Both the position numbers and the translations under genes were made by a program. Of a stretch of DNA of 6,252 nt, positions 1 to 6,252 are shown in pieces. This DNA is from Sphingobacteriales bacterium (GTDB taxonomy: Bacteria > Bacteroidota > Bacteroidia > Chitinophagales > Chitinophagaceae), in contig JAHEZF010000101.1 of NCBI GenBank assembly GCA_023251215.1, forward strand, positions 1-6,252. Reading direction: 5' to 3'. Position 1 is the first letter of the stretch; every line of letters begins with the position of its first letter. Below the pieces are notes generated by a model. The model searched no databases. It was not told the origin of the DNA and saw only the letters and a program-made list of their open reading frames with translations.

Positions 1-788
1 AGTTGCCGGACAGCATCCGATTGTCTTTGTCTTCTTTCTTTACGGGATGGCAGGGGAAAGCCAATGATTGATCGGATAGATGCACGGGCCGCTGAATCAA
101 AAACGGGGTTATACACTGGAATAATGGATGATCCGGGCTGGCCGCTGCTGTCAATATAGTCAAGTGCATATTTTTCTGACAGGCCGAATATAGACGTATA
201 TAATGTTCCAAAATTTCCCCGGTTACTTAGTGTCTGGAATTTATGGGTACGATTATATCCATCTGTTGAAATATAGTCAAACAAAGTATCAGTAATTTGT
301 TCCACCGGTTCGCCATTTATTTTTTTTATTACCATTCCTCTTTTAAAGATCGTGTCTCTTCTGATCAAATTGGCGGTAACGACAACCATTTCGGTTCCCG
401 GATTTTTTTCTTCCCACATTTTCATGCTTAAGGGAAATATTTTTGAAAGAACCGTATCCTGGTATTTTGAAAAAGATTTTGAGGAACGAACTGTTGTGTG
501 TCCACAGTTGATTTTTGAAGCAATAGTAGTCAGCAATTTTCTGAATAGGGGTTCTGTCATGGAGTCTCTTAACTGTGCTGCGCCAATATTGAAACAGGAA
601 TCCATGCTGTTCTTGCTGCTGTACCAGTACAGGCCGGGGTGCGATTCTTCCAGAATATTCCGGAAAAGCGAATAATCTTTCTGCACCTGTTGCAGAGAAT
701 ATTTTTTATCAGGAGAAAACGAAGATCTGTTGATGCCACAACCGGAAAAGATCAAGGTCGCAATAAAAAAGAATAACAGTGTCTTCAT
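1..788 (-). CDS. S41-peptidase-like lipoprotein, N-terminal part (runs off left edge)
   Basis: The frame is open from ATG at 788-786 to the window edge, giving 262 residues without a stop; the C-terminal part lies outside. The start gives a lipoprotein-type signal peptide: MKT, a hydrophobic stretch to about residue 15, then Cys17 in the context FSGC as the likely lipidation site, so the protein is probably anchored in the envelope. Residues 30-56 (YSLQQVQKDY, then LEESHPGLYWY) and the NCGHT motif at 94-98 resemble the N-terminal helical domain that precedes the protease core in many Bacteroidota S41 (C-terminal-processing/tricorn-like) peptidases. Residues 151-162 (GMVIKKINGEPV) look like the end of a PDZ-like domain. 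The Ser/Lys catalytic residues would lie beyond the edge, so activity cannot be judged. It starts 17 bases after the thiL stop and is probably cotranscribed. Family assignment is by motif recognition only; the lipoprotein call is firmer than the peptidase call. Confidence 0.8.
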   Translation of the reverse strand, partial: MKTLLFFFIATLIFSGCGINRSSFSPDKKYSLQQVQKDYSLFRNILEESHPGLYWYSSKNSMDSCFNIGAAQLRDSMTEPLFRKLLTTIASKINCGHTTVRSSKSFSKYQDTVLSKIFPLSMKMWEEKNPGTEMVVVTANLIRRDTIFKRGMVIKKINGEPVEQITDTLFDYISTDGYNRTHKFQTLSNRGNFGTLYTSIFGLSEKYALDYIDSSGQPGSSIIPVYNPVFDSAARASIRSIIGFPLPSRKERRQRQSDAVRQ

Positions 789-805
789 TTTCGGATAACA
801 AATTA

Positions 806-1915
806 TTACAAGATAATAAACCTTTTCAAATGTTCCGGTATATGTACAAACTCACTCTCATTAAATATCTCTGTTGTTGCCGGGATTGGGGCTGAAATGA
901 TTCCACCCCTGTGCAGTAATTCATATTTACTACCGCCTTTGGTAATAATGTTGGCGCCAAGTTCTGCTTCCGTCATATATCCTATCAAACTAACCTCTTC
1001 ATTTAATACCAGCGTATCGTAATCTGATTGAGAAACGGTAAATAATAATTCATAATCTTCTCCGCCGCTTAGTGCACAGGCAGTAGGATCTATTTCAAAT
1101 TTGTAAGCGGCTTGTTTCATCTGATCGGCCACCGGAATTTTTTCTTCGTATAATACACAGCCCAGGTTGCTTTGCCTGCAGATATGCAAAATTTCTGAGC
1201 TAAGCCCATCACTGATGTCCATCATGGCAGTAGGAACAATGTTTGAATTTGCGAAGAATTCTATAATATCTTTTCTTGCTTCGGGTTTCAGCAATCGTCC
1301 GATCACATAGGATTCTCCTTCCAGGTCGGGTTGCACCCCCGGGCTTTCCATAAATATTTTTTTCTCCCGTTCCAGAAACAGGAGCCCCACGTAAGCAGCG
1401 CCAAGGTCGCCACTTACACAAAGCAAATCGCCTTTTTGGGCCGTACTTCTTTTTACATATTTGTCAGGAGCCACTTCGCCAATAGCAGTAACAGAAACAA
1501 TAAACCCCTTTTGCGAAGCAGCAGTATCGCCACCAACAAGATCAACGCCATATTTTTCGCAAGCGGCATATACCCCTTCATAAAATTCATCCAGTGCTTC
1601 CAGGCTAAAACGGTTGCTGATTCCAATGCTAAGTATGATCTGGGTTGGCATTGCATTCATGGCAAACACGTCGCTGATGTTTACCACTACGCTTTTATAA
1701 CCTAAATGTTTTAGCGGAGTGTACATGAGGTCAAAATGTACTCCCTCGAGTAATAGATCAGTGGTAATGACCGTTTGTTTTCCAAAATGATCAATTACGG
1801 CCGCATCATCGCCAACTGCAACAACAGAAGATGCGTTTTGCAGTTCAATATTTTTTGTCAGGTGTTCTATCAGGCCAAATTCACCAAGAGTTGATATTTC
1901 CGTTCGCTTTTCCAT
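806..1915 (-). CDS. thiL: Thiamine-monophosphate kinase
   Basis: ThiL phosphorylates thiamine monophosphate with ATP to thiamine diphosphate, the last step of cofactor synthesis in the cytoplasm. The 369-residue protein is complete and slightly longer than many ThiL proteins. It shows the AIRS/PurM-like fold motifs in order: GDDAAV at 35-40, TDLLLEGVHFD at 52-62 (metal and substrate binding), NISDVFAMNA at 79-88, VGGDTAAS at 127-134, SGDLGAAY at 168-175, MDISDGLSSE at 232-241, and SGGEDYELLF at 283-292. The N-terminus, MEKRTEISTLGEFGLI, is typical of Bacteroidota ThiL and fixes the ATG start. That ATG lies two bases after the phosphatase stop, so translation of the two genes is probably coupled. 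I see no thi-box (TPP riboswitch) upstream of the block, so no thiamine control is visible here. All expected catalytic motifs are intact. Confidence 0.97.
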   Translation of the reverse strand: MEKRTEISTLGEFGLIEHLTKNIELQNASSVVAVGDDAAVIDHFGKQTVITTDLLLEGVHFDLMYTPLKHLGYKSVVVNISDVFAMNAMPTQIILSIGISNRFSLEALDEFYEGVYAACEKYGVDLVGGDTAASQKGFIVSVTAIGEVAPDKYVKRSTAQKGDLLCVSGDLGAAYVGLLFLEREKKIFMESPGVQPDLEGESYVIGRLLKPEARKDIIEFFANSNIVPTAMMDISDGLSSEILHICRQSNLGCVLYEEKIPVADQMKQAAYKFEIDPTACALSGGEDYELLFTVSQSDYDTLVLNEEVSLIGYMTEAELGANIITKGGSKYELLHRGGIISAPIPATTEIFNESEFVHIPEHLKRFIIL

Positions 1916-1917
1916 GT

Positions 1918-2697
1918 TTATAATTCTTTTTCATTACGGATTACCGCCAGCATTTCATCGTGAATTTTTCCATTAGTTGCCAACACCCGGTGCTGGTAAG
2001 GAGAAAACTTTTTCCCTTCAAAATCCGTTACTCTTCCACCGGCTTCTTCCACGATTAAATACCCCGCAGCGCTGTCCCAGGCCTCAAGTTTATGTTCATA
2101 AAAACCGTCAAATCTTCCGGCGGCCACCCAACAAAAATCAATAGCCGCTGAACCCAGGCGGCGTACCGGAATGCCTTTGCGGATAAACCGTTCGAAAATT
2201 TCAAGGGGACCATTTTGTAAATTAATATAGGTATAGGGGAAACCCGTTACCAGGCAGGCGTTGACAGTTTTTGTTTGTTTGCTTACATGAATTGGTTTTT
2301 CATTTAGTGTGGCGCCGCCCCCTTTTTCAGCAAAAAACAGTTCATTAAGGTGTGGGTTATATACAGCAGCCATTATTATTTCACCATTATGCTCAATGCC
2401 AATTGAAACACAATTGAGCGGAATGCCATGGGCAAAATTTACCGTTCCATCAATCGGATCAATGAGCCATTTATAATTGGAATCCTGAATAAGTTCACCC
2501 GCTTCTTCGCTTAAAATATGATGGCCGGGAAATTTTTTTTTAATAACCGATAGAATTGCTTTTTCTGAAGCATGATCAGCCTCCGTCACCAGATTATTGA
2601 CACCCTCTTTGTTGCTGATGGCAAAATCAGTATTGAAAAAACGGAGAATTTCGGCAGCGCCGGCCTTTACAGCTTCTATCAACGTGGGCTTAAGCAT
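1918..2697 (-). CDS. Inositol-monophosphatase family phosphatase
   Basis: This is a Mg-dependent phosphatase of the IMPase/SuhB family, 259 residues from the ATG at 2697, the usual family length. The metal-binding residues are present: SEE at 63-65 (GEE in most relatives), the signature WLIDPIDGTVNF at 77-88 with Asp80, Ile82 and Asp83, and the C-terminal signature WDSAAG at 207-212 with Asp208, followed by EEAGGRV at 217-223. LVTEADHASE at 36-45 is the conserved N-terminal segment. Substrates in this family include myo-inositol-1-phosphate and other sugar or nucleoside phosphates; the exact substrate cannot be read here, so I do not assign suhB. The frame stays open upstream to a TTG at 2751, but the ATG at 2697 gives the standard N-terminus (MLKPTLIEAVKAGAAEIL) and leaves room for the divergent promoter. 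It is the first gene of the leftward block, ahead of thiL. Confidence 0.93.
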   Translation of the reverse strand: MLKPTLIEAVKAGAAEILRFFNTDFAISNKEGVNNLVTEADHASEKAILSVIKKKFPGHHILSEEAGELIQDSNYKWLIDPIDGTVNFAHGIPLNCVSIGIEHNGEIIMAAVYNPHLNELFFAEKGGGATLNEKPIHVSKQTKTVNACLVTGFPYTYINLQNGPLEIFERFIRKGIPVRRLGSAAIDFCWVAAGRFDGFYEHKLEAWDSAAGYLIVEEAGGRVTDFEGKKFSPYQHRVLATNGKIHDEMLAVIRNEKEL

Positions 2698-2700
2698 AAA

Positions 2701-2708
2701 CAAAGATA
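2701..2708 (-). promoter_or_regulatory. Possible Bacteroidota -7 element for the leftward block
   Basis: Read on the minus strand this is TATCTTTG, a full match to TAnnTTTG. Only three bases separate it from the phosphatase ATG at 2697, so a normally spaced start point would fall on or next to the ATG, implying a nearly leaderless transcript. No good TTG lies 17-23 bases upstream; the closest is CTG at about 2727-2729. A chance match is possible. Confidence 0.4.
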
Positions 2709-2760
2709 AACCCGGATTTGAGATTGCAGATTTAACCTGCCCGACTGGCAAAAAAATAAT

Positions 2761-2791
2761 TTGTTGTGGTCAGGCGGGGAATTTAGATTTG
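2761..2791 (+). promoter_or_regulatory. Probable Bacteroidota promoter for the glycosyltransferase gene
   Basis: TAGATTTG at 2784-2791 is a full match to the -7 consensus TAnnTTTG. TTG at 2761-2763 and again at 2764-2766 provides the -33 element with spacers of 20 or 17 bases, both within the range reported for this phylum. The expected start point is near 2795, leaving a leader of about 11 bases before the ATG at 2806. This supports the ATG over the upstream TTG, which would lie inside the promoter. Confidence 0.55.
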
Positions 2792-2805
2792 ATGCAACGT
2801 TTCTT

Positions 2806-4749
2806 ATGTACCTGTCTGTAATAATAGTTAATTATAACGTCAAACATTTCCTGGAACAATGTCTTTGTTCGGTGCAAAAAGCCATAGAAGGACTGCAGGC
2901 AGAAGTGATAGTTGTTGATAATTCTTCGGCGGATAAAAGTGCAAAATTTCCCGAACCCCAATTTGGGGAAGTACAATTTTGGGTCAACAATGAAAATCTT
3001 GGTTTTGCAAAGGCATGCAACCAGGGGCTGAAACTGGCAAAAGGGAAATATATTCTTTTCATTAATCCCGATACTATTGTTCCGGAAGATTGTTTTCTGA
3101 AATGCATTTCTTTTCTGGAGTCACATCCCGAAGCCGGAGCGCTGGGAATAAAAATGCTCGATGGCCGGGGAAAATTTCTGAAAGAATCCAAGCGATCTTT
3201 TCCTTCGCCGGCAACTTCGATATATAAACTTTTTGGATTATCAATGATTTTTCCAAGATCAAAAAGTTTTTCAAAATACCACCTGGGTCACCTTGATGAA
3301 AATGAAAATCATGAAGTGGATGTGCTGGCCGGCGCATTTATGATGGTTAAAAAGGAGGTGCTTGATAAGGTAGGAAGCTTTGATGAAATATTTTTTATGT
3401 ATGGTGAAGATGTAGATTTAAGCTATAGGATACAGAAGGCGGGGTATAAGAATTTTTATTTTTCCGGAAGCGCTATTATTCATTTCAAGGGGGAAAGCAC
3501 CCGGAAAGGCAGCCTGAATTATGTGCGGATGTTTTATAATGCCATGAGCATTTTTGTCCGTAAACATTATGGCGGCAGTAAGGCGGGCATCTTTAATTTA
3601 TTGATTCATGTGGCTATCTGGATAAGGGCAGCAATGACCGCCACAGGCAATTTTATCCGGAGGATAGGCCTCCCATTAATTGATGCGGGCCTGATTCTCC
3701 TTTCTTTCTGGATAATAAAAAATGTCTGGAACACCTATGTAAAACCGGAAATTTTTTATGAAAACAAGCTGTTATGGATAGCATTTCCCGCCTTTACCAT
3801 TGTTTATCTTATCACCGCCTATTATGCTGGCCTGTATGATCGCTGGTACAAACGGGTTGAATTGGTCCGTTCAACATTAATTGCCACCATTGTTTTACTG
3901 GCAGGGTATGCCTTATTGCCGGAGCAATATCGCTTTTCAAGAGCAATCATTTTGTTTGGCGCCATGCTGGCCTTTATTCTTATAAGCATACTAAGGGTGA
4001 CGCTTATTCAAAGTAAAGTATTGAACAGCGGGAAAGAAAAAAAAGAGAATGCCAATACATTGATAGCAGCATCGACGGCTGAGTATGAAAAAATCATGCA
4101 GCTGATGCGGGATGCCGGATTACAGGAAAGAATACTTGGCAGGGTGGCAACGGAGGAGAATGATTCAACAGGGATTGGATACTGGCAAAACATGAAAATG
4201 CTTTCGCTGTCAGTTCCTTTCCGGGAAATAATTTTTTGTGAAGGCAAACTATCATTCAAAGATATTATTACTGCTATTCAACAATTACCACGTCATACAC
4301 GGATAAAATTTCATGCAGCAAACAGCAATAGCATTGTTGGCAGCGACTCAAAGGACAGCTCAGGCGAAGCGGTTTCAAAAGAAAACGGCTTTAAATTAAG
4401 CGATCCCCACTACCTTCGGCTTAAAAGGCTGATAGACATTTCAGTTTCCCTTTTCGCAATTATCACATTTCCATTTCAGCTTTTCATTATTAAAAAACCC
4501 GGTACATTTTTTTTAAACTGCATTGCGGTATTGTTGGCACAAAAAACATGGGTTGGTTATACAATCGGGAGCGGGAACCTTCCTGAATTGCGAAAAGCCG
4601 TAATAACATGCAACGGGGTACCTGTTTTTATAAAACAATCAATACCATTAGAAAGTTTGCAAATGATGGATGAATGGTATGCCCGGGATTACGAACCCGC
4701 AAATGATCTGCGGATAATTTGGAAAACATACAAAAGATTGGGCGGATAA
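2806..4749 (+). CDS. GT2 glycosyltransferase fused to a membrane domain and a truncated glycosylphosphotransferase-like domain
   Basis: The 647-residue protein starts at ATG 2806; the frame is open back to a TTG at 2761, but the ATG gives the classic GT-A start ([10 protein letters not shown]). Residues 1 to about 255 are a family-2 glycosyltransferase of the WbbL/rhamnosyltransferase type: VIVVDNSS at 34-41, [11 protein letters not shown] at 64-74, NPDT at 87-90 (nucleotide-sugar/metal site), and GEDVDLSYR at 200-208 (catalytic Asp region). Membrane segments follow at about 287-304, 322-342, 354-371 and 379-400, with GLYDRWYK at 342-349 as in the N-terminal membrane part of polyprenyl glycosylphosphotransferases. 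Residues 415-525 look Rossmann-like, without a clear glycine-rich loop. The C-terminus has LKRLIDI at 539-545, a hydrophobic helix to 562, then KTWVGY at 580-585 and [13 protein letters not shown] at 625-637, which resemble the ends of a bacterial sugar-transferase domain with its middle missing. It probably transfers a sugar at the cytoplasmic face to a lipid-linked or envelope acceptor; donor and acceptor are unknown. Confidence 0.88.
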   Translation: MYLSVIIVNYNVKHFLEQCLCSVQKAIEGLQAEVIVVDNSSADKSAKFPEPQFGEVQFWVNNENLGFAKACNQGLKLAKGKYILFINPDTIVPEDCFLKCISFLESHPEAGALGIKMLDGRGKFLKESKRSFPSPATSIYKLFGLSMIFPRSKSFSKYHLGHLDENENHEVDVLAGAFMMVKKEVLDKVGSFDEIFFMYGEDVDLSYRIQKAGYKNFYFSGSAIIHFKGESTRKGSLNYVRMFYNAMSIFVRKHYGGSKAGIFNLLIHVAIWIRAAMTATGNFIRRIGLPLIDAGLILLSFWIIKNVWNTYVKPEIFYENKLLWIAFPAFTIVYLITAYYAGLYDRWYKRVELVRSTLIATIVLLAGYALLPEQYRFSRAIILFGAMLAFILISILRVTLIQSKVLNSGKEKKENANTLIAASTAEYEKIMQLMRDAGLQERILGRVATEENDSTGIGYWQNMKMLSLSVPFREIIFCEGKLSFKDIITAIQQLPRHTRIKFHAANSNSIVGSDSKDSSGEAVSKENGFKLSDPHYLRLKRLIDISVSLFAIITFPFQLFIIKKPGTFFLNCIAVLLAQKTWVGYTIGSGNLPELRKAVITCNGVPVFIKQSIPLESLQMMDEWYARDYEPANDLRIIWKTYKRLGG

Positions 4750-4830
4750 TGTAAGCAGCTCATCTATTATATAAGCAGAAGGTTCAACCATAACATTGTG
4801 TAACTTTAACTTCCACTGATTAGTTAATGC
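4750..4830 (+). promoter_or_regulatory. Intergenic region before the GH3-like gene, with a weak promoter-like match
   Basis: This 81-bp A/T-rich gap contains TAACTTTA at 4801-4808, a 7-of-8 match to TAnnTTTG about 22 bases before the GH3-like ATG. There is no convincing TTG at -33, and no terminator hairpin is visible. Either a weak separate promoter or read-through from the glycosyltransferase gene would fit. Confidence 0.25.
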
Positions 4831-6252
4831 ATGGCGACATTTATTGATATTAAAATACCACGGGCCATTGCCACCGCTCTCCGCATTCCGCTTAATGATC
4901 CACACCGGCAGCAAATCCGGGTATTGAAAAGATTACTGAAGAAAGCAAGATTTACTGAATTTGGCCAGCATTACCGGTTTGATGACATATTATTGAATCC
5001 TGATCCGGCAAAAAAGTTTGGGGAATTGGTACCCGTACATGAGTATAATAAAATATATAATGAATGGTGGAAAAAAACACTTGAGGGGGTGCCAGACGTT
5101 ACATGGCCGGGGAAAATAAAATATTATGCCCTAAGCTCGGGCACATCCGAAGCAGCGAGTAAATACATTCCTATGACAAGAGATATGCTGCGGAGCAATA
5201 CCATTAATTATGTAAGACAATTATTCAGCCTATTGAATTATGAAGACGTGAACCGCAAAGCCATGACAAAAGGATTCCTGATGCTGGGCGGGGCCACAGA
5301 TCTGAAAAAGGGCAAAGCCGGATGGTACGCAGGCGATCTTAGCGGAATACTTGCCAAAAAAAGACCATTCTGGTTTCAGACATTTTATAAACCCGGCGGA
5401 CGGATTGCGGCTATTGCCGACTGGAACCATAAACTGAATGAAATTGTTGAACATGCCGGGGGCTGGGACATTGGATACATCGTTGGCGTACCGGCCTGGT
5501 GCCAGATGTGCATGGAAATGGTAATTGATCATTACAAATTAAAAAACATTCACGAAATATGGCCCAACCTCGGATTCTTTGTTCACGGCGGCGTGGCTTT
5601 TGAACCGTATAAGAAAGGATTTGAAAAATTATTGGGCAAACCAATTGTTTATATTGAAAACTATTTATCCAGCGAGGGTTTTATTGGTTATAGAACCAGG
5701 GAACATGCCAAAGGCATGCAACTTATTTTAAACAACAACATTTTTTTTGAATTTGCCCTTTTTGATGACAGGAATTTTGACAGCGAAGGAAAGATTGCAG
5801 ATAACCCTGAAACAAAAATGATCCACGAAGTGGAAGAAGGAAAAGAATATGCCCTGCTGATGAGCACCAATGCAGGCGCATGGCGGTACTTGATCGGAGA
5901 TACTATAAAGTTTGTCAACCTGGAAAGAAGTGAAGTGGTGATCACCGGGAGAACCCAACATTTTTTAAGCCTGACGGGTGAGCACCTGAGTGTGGAGAAC
6001 ATGAACAGGGCGGTAGAAATGGTAAGCGAAGAATTTAATATAAGCATTCCTGAATATACGGTAGTGGGATTTCCTTATGAAACCTTGTTTGCACATAAAT
6101 GGTATATAGCTACCAATGATACGGTGGATTCTGGAAAACTCTGCAAAAGAATTGATGAAAATATCCGCCTGCTGAATGACGATTATGCAACCGAAAGAGA
6201 CAGCGCTTTAAAAAAAGTTTTTCTGGAAGTATTGCCCGAAGAAAAATTCATG
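4831..6252 (+). CDS. GH3 (auxin-responsive promoter) family protein, acyl-adenylate/amide synthetase-like, 3' end outside the window
   Basis: The frame is open from ATG 4831 to the right edge, giving 474 residues; relatives are about 500, so only a short C-terminal piece should be missing. GH3 proteins belong to the adenylate-forming (ANL) superfamily. The plant members activate acyl acids with ATP and join them to amino acids; bacterial members have no settled substrate. The three nucleotide-binding motifs are visible: SSGTSEAASK at 102-111 (P-loop-like), NYLSSEG at 277-283, and WRYLIGDTIKF at 351-361, whose Asp357 should contact the ribose. ITGRTQHFLSLTGEHLS at 371-387 is the hinge region to the small C-terminal domain. 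FVHGG at 250-254 is also typical. There is no signal peptide or membrane segment, so it is probably cytoplasmic. The upstream ATG at 4827 runs into an early stop, and no Shine-Dalgarno is seen. It follows the glycosyltransferase in the same direction. Confidence 0.9.
   Translation, partial: MATFIDIKIPRAIATALRIPLNDPHRQQIRVLKRLLKKARFTEFGQHYRFDDILLNPDPAKKFGELVPVHEYNKIYNEWWKKTLEGVPDVTWPGKIKYYALSSGTSEAASKYIPMTRDMLRSNTINYVRQLFSLLNYEDVNRKAMTKGFLMLGGATDLKKGKAGWYAGDLSGILAKKRPFWFQTFYKPGGRIAAIADWNHKLNEIVEHAGGWDIGYIVGVPAWCQMCMEMVIDHYKLKNIHEIWPNLGFFVHGGVAFEPYKKGFEKLLGKPIVYIENYLSSEGFIGYRTREHAKGMQLILNNNIFFEFALFDDRNFDSEGKIADNPETKMIHEVEEGKEYALLMSTNAGAWRYLIGDTIKFVNLERSEVVITGRTQHFLSLTGEHLSVENMNRAVEMVSEEFNISIPEYTVVGFPYETLFAHKWYIATNDTVDSGKLCKRIDENIRLLNDDYATERDSALKKVFLEVLPEEKFM

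Noticed and set aside
352..675. Plus-strand open frame of 107 codons
   Set aside because: It lies antisense within the lipoprotein gene, whose frame has a signal peptide and family motifs; the plus-strand translation shows no recognisable domain.
1331..1705. Plus-strand open frame of 124 codons
   Set aside because: It is antisense to the well-conserved thiL coding sequence and its translation looks like no known protein.
2698..2751. Upstream TTG start for the phosphatase (18 extra residues)
   Set aside because: The extra residues do not match the family N-terminus and cover the promoter region; the ATG at 2697 gives the usual length.
2761..2805. Upstream TTG start for the glycosyltransferase (15 extra residues)
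   Set aside because: The TTGs fit better as the -33 promoter element, and the GT-A fold normally begins at the residues right after the ATG at 2806.
2698..2805. TPP riboswitch ahead of the thiL-containing block
   Set aside because: No thi-box core sequence is visible and the 108-bp gap is nearly filled by the two promoter elements.
2832..3337. Two minus-strand open frames inside the glycosyltransferase gene
   Set aside because: They are antisense to clear GT2 motifs and have no start context or recognisable domain.
4827..4848. Alternative ATG four bases before the GH3-like start
   Set aside because: Its frame meets a TGA after six codons.
5230..6047. Several minus-strand open frames inside the GH3-like gene
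   Set aside because: The plus frame holds all GH3 motifs; the antisense translations are hydrophobic or cysteine/serine-rich shadows.

Overview
The window looks like a chromosomal segment of a Bacteroidota bacterium, probably close to the Chitinophagaceae. The lineage is inferred from several signs. Start codons have no Shine-Dalgarno sequence but lie in A/T-rich leaders. Two copies of the Bacteroidota -7 promoter element (TAnnTTTG) sit between the divergent genes. The ThiL, S41-type lipoprotein and GH3-family proteins are all of the kind common in that phylum. No mobile element, CRISPR array, tRNA or rRNA was seen.

The layout is two divergent gene blocks around a 108-bp promoter region (about 2698-2805). 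Reading leftward on the minus strand are an inositol-monophosphatase family phosphatase (start chosen at 2697), thiamine-monophosphate kinase thiL, and the N-terminal 262 residues of a lipoprotein resembling S41 peptidases, which runs off the left edge. Gaps of 2 and 17 bases between these three suggest one transcript. Reading rightward on the plus strand are a 647-residue membrane-anchored family-2 glycosyltransferase and, after 81 bp, a GH3-family acyl-adenylate/amide synthetase-like protein that runs off the right edge.

thiL is a housekeeping cofactor gene (thiamine diphosphate synthesis) and the phosphatase is a general sugar-phosphate or inositol-phosphate hydrolase. The lipoprotein probably acts in the envelope. 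The most interesting part is the rightward pair. The glycosyltransferase is fused to what looks like the membrane and Rossmann-like scaffold of a polyprenyl-phosphate glycosylphosphotransferase whose catalytic core has been deleted. Next to it is a bacterial GH3 homologue of unknown substrate. A joint role in making or decorating an envelope glycan or lipid is possible but is only inference.
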